Origin: an uncultured Burkholderiales bacterium
Lineage (GTDB): Bacteria; Pseudomonadota; Gammaproteobacteria; Burkholderiales; Burkholderiaceae_C
Direction of reading: 5' to 3'
Assembly: GCA_903925445.1 (NCBI GenBank)
Contig: CAIYFE010000146.1
Span: 1-12,154, forward strand
DNA: 12,154 nucleotides
The translations under genes were made by a program, and so were the position numbers. Position 1 is the first letter of the stretch. Every line of letters starts with the position of its first letter. This document shows, piece after piece, positions 1 to 5,673 of this stretch. The notes beneath the pieces are model-generated. The model was given only the letters and a program-made list of their open reading frames with translations, ran no database searches and had not been told where the DNA came from.

Positions 1-37
1 CAAGGGGTCGCGAGTTCGAATCCCGCCACGCCGACCA
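1..37 (+). tRNA. tRNA-Pro (probable), 3' part only, CCA encoded
   Basis: The window opens inside a tRNA. Working back from the encoded CCA (35-37), the discriminator is A34, the 3' acceptor strand is 27-33 (CACGCCG), the T loop starts TTCGAAT (15-21), and the variable loop is GGGTC (5-9). The acceptor strand implies a 5' end CGGCGTG. A C1-G72 pair with A73, and an end reading CGCCGACCA, resemble bacterial tRNA-Pro species. The anticodon lies outside the window, so the isotype is inferred. One T-stem pair is mismatched: A13 faces C23 (canonical 52-62). Confidence 0.85.
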
Positions 38-45
38 ATCGATTC

Positions 46-87
46 AAGGGTTAGTAGATTAGCTTCTACTAACCCTTTTGTCTTTTT
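46..87 (+). terminator. Intrinsic terminator after the tRNA
   Basis: A perfect 13-bp stem (46-58 with 65-77, core GGGTTAGTAGA / TCTACTAACCC) with a 6-nt loop is followed by a T-rich tract (76-87, TTTTGTCTTTTT). It sits 8 nt after the tRNA CCA and fits a rho-independent terminator for the tRNA transcript. It also lies just past the stop codon of the convergent MgtC gene, but the T-tract is much weaker on the minus strand, so it mainly serves the tRNA. Confidence 0.9.
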
Positions 88-93
88 CGAGGC

Positions 94-855
94 TCACATC
101 TTGGAGTGCGAGATGTTGAACTGGTCAACCCCGTCGAAGTTTTTCAATTCATTGGCCAAGACCGAAATCGGCACAGCCTTGTCTTTGTTCTCCGCAATGG
201 CGATGTAGCGCCATTCTTGTTGGGCTTGATCAAACCGGATGTTCAGCGTGCTGGGCAAGATCTCGTACCCCCGATCCTTGGCGATGCGCTTCAAGATGTT
301 TTCTTGCGGCGTGAAACCATGGCGAAACCGAATCGTGATGGACACCGCTTGTTTGGCAGGCAACCAGTGTTCGAGTTTCATCACCCAAATCATCAAAATG
401 GTGGACAACACCGTCACCAAAATCGCGGTGGCGTAAAAACCAATGCCCACCAAGATGCCAATGGCAGAAGATGCCCAAATCGAGGCCGCGGTGGTCAAGC
501 CGCTGATGCTGAAACCATCTTTCATGATGACCCCAGCGCCTAAAAAACCAACGCCAGTGACCACGCCTTGGATGATGCGCGTTGGGTCTGGCGACACAGG
601 CACAGGCAAGACGCCGTGTGCTGCACCCCCATACCAATGTGTGGGCGTGCCCGCCAGCACAATGAGCGCGCAAGAAGCCATGCAAACCAGCCCGTAAGTG
701 CGCATGCCGGCTGCACGTCCGTTGAAAGACCGTTCATAGCCGACGAACAACCCCAAAAACATGGCGCCTGCGATATTGAGAAATGCCAGTAAATTGGTGG
801 CAACTTGTTGCTCTGACCAGTAACGTGAGATCAAGTCTGCAACTGAAAAAATCAT
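94..855 (-). CDS. MgtC/SapB family inner-membrane protein
   Basis: 253 aa. The N-terminal two-thirds is hydrophobic with about five membrane segments (roughly residues 20-40, 53-68, 94-111, 115-137, 138-159). It carries MgtC-family signatures: GYERS at 39-43, GVGFLGAGVI at 101-110 and GLTTAASIWASSAIGI at 119-134. Residues from about 170 form a soluble C-terminal domain, as in full-length MgtC proteins (about 230 aa). Known members are linked to growth in low Mg2+, virulence and inhibition of F-type ATPase; many environmental homologues have no tested role. The ATG start is supported by AGGA about 7 nt upstream on the minus strand. It stands alone and convergent with the tRNA. No leader regulatory structure was recognised. 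Confidence 0.93.
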   Translation of the reverse strand: MIFSVADLISRYWSEQQVATNLLAFLNIAGAMFLGLFVGYERSFNGRAAGMRTYGLVCMASCALIVLAGTPTHWYGGAAHGVLPVPVSPDPTRIIQGVVTGVGFLGAGVIMKDGFSISGLTTAASIWASSAIGILVGIGFYATAILVTVLSTILMIWVMKLEHWLPAKQAVSITIRFRHGFTPQENILKRIAKDRGYEILPSTLNIRFDQAQQEWRYIAIAENKDKAVPISVLANELKNFDGVDQFNISHSKM

Positions 856-983
856 AAATTTTCCTAATCTTGGCGTTTAAAAATGGTTCTAACACAGCCA
901 GTGGAAAATTAACGTATTCGTACTTTTGCTATTTTGGAGTTGCATGCGTGATGCAGTTCCAGCCAAGGATGCGTGGCGCAGCT

Positions 984-1193
984 TCAATCGGTTTGTTTTT
1001 CTTGCCAAGCTTCGCAAGCGTTGTCCAGTTTGATTTCTGGGTAATGGTCCATTCGCTTGAGTTTGCGCAACAAGGCCGACAGCTTGAAATACTGCAAACC
1101 ACATCGAAAACCGGTCTTGGAAGAATAAGACGGCATGATGTATTCACAGTTTTCACACCGTGGTGAGTGGTTGCTGGATTCGACGTGCGGCAT
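984..1193 (-). CDS. Small Cys-rich (zinc-ribbon-like) hypothetical protein
   Basis: 69 aa. I do not recognise a named family. The protein has a CxxC at residues 13-16 (CENC), then TGFRCGLQYF around 27-36 with Cys31, and Cys60 near the end, which suggests a small metal-binding fold. The C-terminal half is charged and likely helical. The composition reads like a real protein, unlike the antisense frame. An in-frame TAA lies four codons before the ATG, so this ATG is the earliest possible start; no strong ribosome-binding site is visible. It is transcribed away from the Cys-rich gene at 1318-1605. Function unknown. Confidence 0.6.
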   Translation of the reverse strand: MPHVESSNHSPRCENCEYIMPSYSSKTGFRCGLQYFKLSALLRKLKRMDHYPEIKLDNACEAWQEKQTD

Positions 1194-1317
1194 TGGGTTG
1201 GATTATCTGGCCATTGCGCCGGTGTGCGCTTGATGCTTATCAAAATCATTGAGCTCCAATCAGGGTCAAAGTATTGGGCAACCTTTCGCAGCGAAAATAG
1301 CAGCGCGTCGCCAGTCG

Positions 1318-1605
1318 ATGAGCCATTCCAAGCAGGAGCGCAATTTGCAGACGGTGTTGATTTTTCGAGAAATTCGAGACGCGCAAGCGGCGCGAGAAAC
1401 CATCGTGGTTTTGCAAGATTTGCTACAAAAAGGCCAGTTGCAGTTCAGAAACCCGCCGCCTGAACCGACAGTTTGCTGCGGCAGAGGCTGCGGCGTGTGC
1501 GTCTGGGAAGGCTTTGTAACCGCCTCAGAAACTTGGCGCTTGGATGCGTTGAGCTTGCTTGAACAAGCGCGCGGCGTCGGTACTTTTAAGGAAAGCCTGT
1601 CATGA
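1318..1605 (+). CDS. Oxidoreductase-like domain small protein (CCGRGC...CVW)
   Basis: About 95 aa from ATG 1318. The C-terminal part holds PPPEP followed by CCGRGC and CVWEGF (residues 47-66, Cys53, 54, 58, 61), then a WRLDAL helix. This matches the 'oxidoreductase-like' Cys motif domain found in small proteobacterial proteins and in some eukaryotic mitochondrial proteins; its chemistry is not settled. The start is uncertain: TTG 1249 would extend it to 118 aa, while TTG 1345 has the best ribosome-binding site (AGGAG at 1334-1338, 6-nt spacer) and leaves the motif intact. The stop overlaps the next gene's ATG (ATGA at 1602-1605), implying coupled translation. Confidence 0.75.
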   Translation: MSHSKQERNLQTVLIFREIRDAQAARETIVVLQDLLQKGQLQFRNPPPEPTVCCGRGCGVCVWEGFVTASETWRLDALSLLEQARGVGTFKESLS

Positions 1606-2027
1606 CATTGAGTAAAAAACAAAAACTTGTCGCCATGGTTTTGACCGTTTCGTTGCTCTTGGCCTTGGCCATTGCGTGGGAACGCCAGAGCACGAATCAA
1701 CAGCACTTGAGCGAGGCTTTAGAGCGCGAAAAAAGCCTGCACGACACCGCCGTGCAATTTGTACAAGCGTGTGCGCAACGTCAAGATTCCGTGGCTGAGC
1801 GGTTTGATCCCTACGGCGCAGTGTGCAAGCAAGGGCAAGACGATGCGGCTTTGACTGCGCACAACATGGCTCAGATCCAAGAACGGCAAGCGCAGTCGGG
1901 GCGTTATTTTTTGAACAATGTCGTGGGCTTGTTTTTGTTGTTCGACCTGATCGCTGGGGTGCTCTACGCGTTTGAGCGCCGACTCACGCGTTGGGAGCAG
2001 AGCCTAGAAACTGAGCCACATGATTGA
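1602..2027 (+). CDS. Hypothetical two-TM membrane protein
   Basis: 141 aa, family not recognised. One membrane segment lies at about residues 9-26 (after a Lys-rich N-terminus) and another at about 103-123, followed by a basic/acidic tail. The loop of roughly 75 residues between them is hydrophilic, rich in Gln, Glu and Ala, and probably faces the periplasm. It contains two cysteines (Cys57, Cys75) that could form a disulfide. It overlaps the upstream oxidoreductase-like gene by 4 nt, so the two are probably co-translated and may act together. Its 3' end overlaps the end of the convergent lysR gene by 44 bp. Confidence 0.7.
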   Translation: MTLSKKQKLVAMVLTVSLLLALAIAWERQSTNQQHLSEALEREKSLHDTAVQFVQACAQRQDSVAERFDPYGAVCKQGQDDAALTAHNMAQIQERQAQSGRYFLNNVVGLFLLFDLIAGVLYAFERRLTRWEQSLETEPHD

Positions 2028-2880
2028 TCAGCACAGAGACGCGGTGCGGAATGTACCGATTGCTGGGAAGCACGGCATAAATACCCAATTCCGAAGCCCT
2101 GTAATTTTGCAAAATTTCAACCACTTCACCGCGCTCTAAAAACGCTTGGGCGATGAAGTCAGGTTGTCGCGTGATGCCCAGCCCCGCAGCCGCCGCCTGC
2201 GTGAGCGCCACGCCGTTGTTGGCAGCAATGCGTCCGCGAATGGCGATGCTTTGGGTTTGGCCTTGCGCGGTGTATTGCCAAGAGGTTGAGCGCATGTCGC
2301 TGGCATAAGTCAGGCATTCGTTATTGAGCAAATCTTCAGGCTGCTTGGGCGTGCCGTTTTGAGCCAAGTAGTTTTGAGAAGCCAACGTGAGCAAACGACA
2401 GGTGCCCAACTTGCGCACGATATCGCCGGGGTCGAGCTCGGCGGTGATGCGAATGGACAAGTCGATGCCTTCTTCGATGAGGTTGGCGCGTCGGTCTGAA
2501 AAGTCCATCGCCAACTCGATTTGCGGGTGTTGTTGACCAAAGTCGATCAGCGCGGGCATGAGGCGCTGCAAACCAAAGCTCAAGGGCAATCCCAACCGAA
2601 TGCGACCGCGTGGAATGGCTTTTTCTTCCGCCAAACTGGATTCTGCGGCGTCCAGCATGTTCAAGATGACGCGACATTTTTCGAGGTAGGCCGCACCTGC
2701 TGTGGTGAGGGTCAGGCTGCGCGTGCTGCGGGTGATGAGCTTGGTGCCGAGTTGCTTTTCAAGCGCAGAGATTTGCCGCGTCACCAAGGAGCGGTCGACA
2801 TTGAGTTGGTTGGCCACGGCAATGAAGCTGCCCGCTTCGGCCACCCGCACAAAGGTATGCATGGCGTTGAATTTGTCCAT
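1984..2880 (-). CDS. LysR-family transcriptional regulator
   Basis: 298 aa from ATG at 2880, the usual LysR length. Residues about 1-60 form the winged helix-turn-helix (MHTFVRVAEAGSF, then DRSLVTRQISALEKQLG, then RSTRSLTLTTAG). Residues from about 90 form the LysR-type effector-binding domain, with a segment GDIVRKLG and an AAAGLGI segment near the C-terminal third. The frame stays open 46 codons further upstream, but that part does not look LysR-like and would run into the divergent gene, so I chose the internal ATG. The gene is divergent from the dioxygenase gene with a 92-bp gap, the standard arrangement for a regulator of that neighbour. The effector is unknown. Confidence 0.93.
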   Translation of the reverse strand: MDKFNAMHTFVRVAEAGSFIAVANQLNVDRSLVTRQISALEKQLGTKLITRSTRSLTLTTAGAAYLEKCRVILNMLDAAESSLAEEKAIPRGRIRLGLPLSFGLQRLMPALIDFGQQHPQIELAMDFSDRRANLIEEGIDLSIRITAELDPGDIVRKLGTCRLLTLASQNYLAQNGTPKQPEDLLNNECLTYASDMRSTSWQYTAQGQTQSIAIRGRIAANNGVALTQAAAAGLGITRQPDFIAQAFLERGEVVEILQNYRASELGIYAVLPSNRYIPHRVSVLINHVAQFLGSAPNA

Positions 2881-2900
2881 TGTTGTGTATTTTGCAACAA
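2880..2900. promoter_or_regulatory. Putative LysR operator (inverted repeat with T-N11-A)
   Basis: An inverted repeat TTGTTG (2880-2885) / CAACAA (2895-2900) with a 9-nt spacer is centred at 2890 and contains a symmetric T-N11-A (T2884, A2896), the hallmark of LysR-type boxes. It touches the lysR start codon, which would suit autorepression. Inference from pattern only. Confidence 0.45.
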
Positions 2901-2926
2901 AAAATTGATGATTTGTGTGTTTTTCC

Positions 2927-2959
2927 TTCGACTCAAGCCGCCTACAGTTCGAACTCAAG
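2927..2959. repeat. Near-direct repeat and palindrome in the lysR/dioxygenase intergenic region
   Basis: TTCGACTCAAG (2927-2937) recurs as TTCGAACTCAAG (2948-2959), differing by one inserted A and spaced about two helical turns apart. The second copy lies over a perfect 10-bp palindrome AGTTCGAACT (2946-2955). This could be a second regulator site or part of the promoter of the dioxygenase gene; no convincing -35/-10 pair is visible. Confidence 0.35.
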
Positions 2960-2972
2960 CGATTGAAACACC

Positions 2973-3770
2973 ATGAATACCTCACACAACGTTCTTTTCG
3001 TGCCGCATGGCGCCCCAACTTTTGCCCTCCGTCCGGGGGCCGTGGGTGCGGCCATGTCTCGGGTTGCGCAGCAGTTGCAGACGCCGCGCGCCATCATCGT
3101 GGTGAGCCCGCATTGGGAAACAGCCCAACCCACGGTTGGCACAGCCACCAAGCTGGAGACGATTCACGACTTTTACGGTTTTGATCCCGCGCTCTACAGC
3201 CTCAGCTATCCCGCCACCGGATGCCCCGAAGCGGCGCGCGAGGTGGTCAAGGCCTTGCAAGCGCACGGTTTGAGCGTGGCCGAAGACGACCGCCGTGGTT
3301 TGGATCACGGCGCTTGGGCGCCCTTGCGCCAAATGTTTCCAGATGCAGACATTCCCGTGGTGCCTGTTTCCGTGCAATCGCATGCGGGGCCCGCGCATGC
3401 TTTGCGTGTGGGACAAGCCTTGCGTGATTTGGTGACCCAGGGTTTTTTGTTGATCGCCAGTGGCAACATCACGCACAACTTGGGCGACTGGCGCGTGGCG
3501 CATCAAACGGGCGGTTCGACGCCAGCGTACGTGAATCGCTTTGCCGACTGGATTCACGAGCAGTTGCTGCGTCACGATGTGGACGCGTTGTTGGATTACC
3601 GTCGCCAAAGCGCCGATGGCGTGCGCGCGCATCCCAGCGACGAACATTTGCTGCCTTTGTTCACCGCCTTGGGCGCGGCGGGTGAGGCAGCGCAGGCACA
3701 GCCTTTTTATCGTGGCGTGAGCGATTACGTGATTGCGATGGATGGCTACCAATTCATTGAAAGGGCATGA
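2973..3770 (+). CDS. DODA-type extradiol ring-opening dioxygenase family (YgiD-like)
   Basis: 265 aa, usual family length. Conserved histidine motifs run in order: PHGAP with His12, SPHWE with His47, DHGAWAPL with His112, SGNITHNLG with His168, and HPSDEHLLPLF with His220/His225. In YgiD/4,5-DOPA dioxygenases two N-terminal histidines about 35 residues apart and one C-terminal histidine bind the metal; His12, His47 and His225 fit this. Members open catechol-type rings with O2, but the true substrate of most bacterial members is unknown. The gene overlaps the cytochrome b561 gene by 4 nt (ATGA), so it likely shares an operon with the b561/YceI genes. It is probably controlled by the divergent LysR protein. 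Only a weak ribosome-binding site is visible. Confidence 0.92.
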   Translation: MNTSHNVLFVPHGAPTFALRPGAVGAAMSRVAQQLQTPRAIIVVSPHWETAQPTVGTATKLETIHDFYGFDPALYSLSYPATGCPEAAREVVKALQAHGLSVAEDDRRGLDHGAWAPLRQMFPDADIPVVPVSVQSHAGPAHALRVGQALRDLVTQGFLLIASGNITHNLGDWRVAHQTGGSTPAYVNRFADWIHEQLLRHDVDALLDYRRQSADGVRAHPSDEHLLPLFTALGAAGEAAQAQPFYRGVSDYVIAMDGYQFIERA

Positions 3771-4315
3771 TTTTGAAAAACAGTTACACAGGATTCGCCA
3801 AGCTGTTGCATTGGCTGATGGCGTTGGTGATTTTTGGGTTGCTTGCGCTGGGGCTGGTCATGGCGGACATGCCGCTGTCGCCTGAAAAATTGCAATATTT
3901 TTCGTGGCACAAATGGGCGGGCGTGAGCATTTTTGTGCTGGTGTGGGTGCGACTGGCTTGGCGTGCGATCAATCCACCACCAGCTTACCCCGACAGCATG
4001 TCGCCCTTTGTGCAGAAGTTGGCTCACGGCGGACATCACCTGTTGTACGTTTTGATGATCGTGATTCCCTTGACGGGCTGGTTGATGAGTTCAGCCAAAG
4101 GTGTGCAAACCGTTTGGTTTGGGGTCTTGCCTATTCCTGATCTGTTGAGCAAAGACAAAGCCTTGGGCGAATTGTTGGAAGACTTGCATGCCAGCTTGAA
4201 TTGGTTGCTGATGTTCATGTTGGCTGGCCATGTGGCGGCAGCGCTCAAACACCACTTCATCGACAAAGACGACGTGCTCACGCGCATGACTTTGTCGGGT
4301 TCGTCCAAACAATAA
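3767..4315 (+). CDS. Cytochrome b561 (CybB/YceJ-like)
   Basis: 182 aa with four membrane helices at about 11-31, 48-68, 88-109 and 145-165. Histidines at the expected positions for two hemes b are His15, His48, His141 and His155, the last two separated by 14 residues as in E. coli CybB. Members are inner-membrane di-heme proteins that move electrons between quinol and other carriers; CybB itself oxidises superoxide. The ATG overlaps the dioxygenase stop; TTG 3773 lies at better spacing from AAGGG (3761-3765) and is an alternative start. It is followed by two yceI genes; the E. coli yceJ-yceI operon pairs the same two families, so a joint function in the envelope is likely. Confidence 0.93.
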   Translation: MILKNSYTGFAKLLHWLMALVIFGLLALGLVMADMPLSPEKLQYFSWHKWAGVSIFVLVWVRLAWRAINPPPAYPDSMSPFVQKLAHGGHHLLYVLMIVIPLTGWLMSSAKGVQTVWFGVLPIPDLLSKDKALGELLEDLHASLNWLLMFMLAGHVAAALKHHFIDKDDVLTRMTLSGSSKQ

Positions 4316-4339
4316 TTCCATCTCATTTCAGGAGTCACC

Positions 4340-4897
4340 ATGAAAAAAATCATCGGCCTGGCCGTGTTGGCCAGCTTCATGACGGCCGCAAGTGCTGTGC
4401 AGTACAAGGCCATTGACGTCGACAAAAGCAGCGTCACTTTTGGCTACAAACAAATGGGCGTGGCCATGGATGGCAAGTTCAAAAAATTCAACGCCAAATT
4501 GGACTTCGATCCAGCCAAGCCCGCATCGGCCAAAGCAACGATTGAGATCGATCTCAACAGCGTGGACACCGGCTCCATAGAAGCCGATGGCGAGGTGGTG
4601 GGCAAAGCTTGGTTCAATGCCTCCGCGTATCCCAAAGCAAGTTTTGAATTGCAGCAAATCAAGTCCACCGGCGCGAACCAATTTGAGGCCACGGGCAAGC
4701 TCACCATCAAGGGCAAAACCGTCGACATCAAAGCACCTTTGAAGTACACCGCGCAAGGCGCCAAGGGTGTGTTCACTGGGGGCTTCATCATCCATCGTGC
4801 AGACTTTGCGATTGGCGAAGGCACATGGTCCAAATTTGATGTCGTGGCCAACGACATTCAAGTCAATTTCCAACTCACCGCCCAATCGGGTCAATAA
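4340..4897 (+). CDS. YceI family periplasmic protein, copy 1
   Basis: 185 aa with a Sec signal peptide (MKKIIGLAVL start, cleavage expected after ASA, residue 19). The rest is the YceI lipocalin-like beta barrel: an early VDKSSVTFGYK strand, SVDTGS around 74-79, YPKASFE around 97-103, GKLTIKGKTV around 118-127 and a terminal set of strands. Structurally studied YceI proteins bind polyisoprenoid or quinone-like lipids in the barrel. A strong AGGAG (4330-4334) lies 5 nt before the ATG, and the gene starts 24 nt after the b561 gene. It is clearly different from copy 2, so the pair is an old duplication or two distinct subfamilies. Confidence 0.93.
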   Translation: MKKIIGLAVLASFMTAASAVQYKAIDVDKSSVTFGYKQMGVAMDGKFKKFNAKLDFDPAKPASAKATIEIDLNSVDTGSIEADGEVVGKAWFNASAYPKASFELQQIKSTGANQFEATGKLTIKGKTVDIKAPLKYTAQGAKGVFTGGFIIHRADFAIGEGTWSKFDVVANDIQVNFQLTAQSGQ

Positions 4898-4914
4898 CCT
4901 CAACAGGAGTCTTC

Positions 4915-5490
4915 ATGAAAAAAATCAACCGCATCGCAGCCGCTTTTGCTTTTGCAACATTGGCCGCAGCCGCCCAAGCTGCACCTTTGACCTACAACGT
5001 CGATGGTTCACACACTTTTCCGCGTTTTTCTTACTCGCATTTTGGTTACTCGACCCAGTTGAGCCGCTTTGACAAAACCACCGGCTCCGTGGTGTTTGAC
5101 GCCGAAGCCAAAACGGGCTCGGTGGACATCGTGATCGACATGAAATCGGTGGACACAGGCTTTGCCGACTTCAACGGCCACATCCAAGGCGAAGATTTCT
5201 TGGACACAGCCAAGTTCCCTCAAGCCACCTTCAAATCTACCAAAGTGGTTTTTGAAGGCGACAAGCCTAAAACCATCGAAGGCAACTTGACCATCAAAGG
5301 CGTGACCAAGCCTGTGACTTTGACCGTGACTTCGTTCCAAGCCATGCCCCATCCCATGATGAAAAAACCAGCCCTTGGCGCCAACGCTTTCACAGTGATC
5401 AAGCGCACTGAATTCAACGCCGGCAAGTACGCGCCTTACGTGGGTGACGAGGTGCGCATTGACATCGCTCTGGAGGCGATGGCTCAGTAA
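4915..5490 (+). CDS. YceI family periplasmic protein, copy 2
   Basis: 191 aa, the same length as E. coli YceI. It has a signal peptide (MKKINRIAAA start, cleavage after AQA at residue 22). YceI features are DGSHTFPRFSYSHFGYS near the mature N-terminus, KSVDTGFADFNGH, DFLDTAKFPQATFKS, GNLTIKGVTKPVTL and a final IDIALEAM strand. It is closer to the canonical E. coli-type YceI than copy 1. AGGAG (4905-4909) sits 5 nt before the ATG, 17 nt after copy 1. It is the last gene of the dioxygenase-b561-yceI-yceI run; no clear terminator follows before the riboswitch. Confidence 0.94.
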   Translation: MKKINRIAAAFAFATLAAAAQAAPLTYNVDGSHTFPRFSYSHFGYSTQLSRFDKTTGSVVFDAEAKTGSVDIVIDMKSVDTGFADFNGHIQGEDFLDTAKFPQATFKSTKVVFEGDKPKTIEGNLTIKGVTKPVTLTVTSFQAMPHPMMKKPALGANAFTVIKRTEFNAGKYAPYVGDEVRIDIALEAMAQ

Positions 5491-5503
5491 TTTGGCTTTG
5501 GCT

Positions 5504-5509
5504 TAGAAT
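5504..5509 (+). promoter_or_regulatory. Possible -10 element for the TPP riboswitch operon
   Basis: TAGAAT at 5504-5509 would start transcription near 5516, at the 5' strand of the riboswitch P1 stem. No good -35 is seen 16-18 nt upstream, so this is weak; read-through from the yceI genes is an alternative. Confidence 0.35.
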
Positions 5510-5513
5510 TCAC

Positions 5514-5606
5514 GCTGCTCCGGGGTGTGCTGCGCAGATGCGACAGTTGCTGAGATGGATACCAAACCCGTGAACTTGAATCGGATCATGCCGACGTAAG
5601 GAGAGC
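5514..5606 (+). promoter_or_regulatory. TPP riboswitch aptamer (THI element)
   Basis: The leader shows the conserved TPP aptamer. P1 is CTCC (5518-5521) with GGAG (5600-5603), extendable with one bulge. P2 is GGGT (5523-5526) with ACCC (5566-5569). The P3 arm is 5530-5546. The pyrimidine-sensing CTGAGA lies at 5550-5555, followed by ACCCGTGAACTTGA (5566-5579). The P5 hairpin is TCGG-ATCAT-GCCGA (5581-5594), then CGTAAGG (5594-5601). These match the consensus blocks of the class closely. It binds thiamine pyrophosphate and normally switches thiamine synthesis or transport genes off. Here it precedes the LuxE/LuxC/ABC/SDR operon, which ties those genes to thiamine metabolism. Confidence 0.95.
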
Positions 5607-5667
5607 TGCACAGGGCGCCCACGCCCCGTCACACTTTTCGGAGCACTTGCTTGTTTGACTGAAAAGG
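5607..5667 (+). promoter_or_regulatory. Riboswitch expression platform with maskable Shine-Dalgarno
   Basis: The ribosome-binding site GAAAAGG (5661-5667) can be masked by CTTTTC (5634-5639), a 6-bp match extendable to 8 with a G-U pair. The adjacent CGGAGCA (5639-5645) is perfectly complementary to TGCTCCG (5516-5522) in the 5' strand of P1. The two states are therefore mutually exclusive: P1 formed with SD masked, or P1 strand captured with SD free. A GGGCG/CGCCC hairpin (5613-5626) lacks an adjacent T-tract, so translational control is favoured. The folding is inferred by hand. Confidence 0.55.
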
Positions 5668-5673
5668 TTGCCT

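Noticed and set aside
1..93. tRNA as an integration site of a mobile element
   Set aside because: There is no integrase, no repeat of the tRNA 3' end elsewhere in the window and no transposase-like gene, so no evidence of insertion.
2881..3018. Extended N-terminus of the LysR protein (46 extra residues)
   Set aside because: The extension does not resemble a LysR start, would cover the whole divergent promoter region and run into the dioxygenase gene; the ATG at 2880 gives the normal family start.
2982..3752. 256-codon minus-strand frame antisense to the dioxygenase
   Set aside because: The composition is typical of a shadow frame (many Arg, His and Gln), and the plus-strand gene carries all family histidine motifs.
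5613..5638. GGGCG/CGCCC hairpin followed by CTTTT as a riboswitch-controlled intrinsic terminator
   Set aside because: The stem is only 5 bp and the short T run starts 8 nt after it; the anti-SD pairing further on is a better explanation for control.
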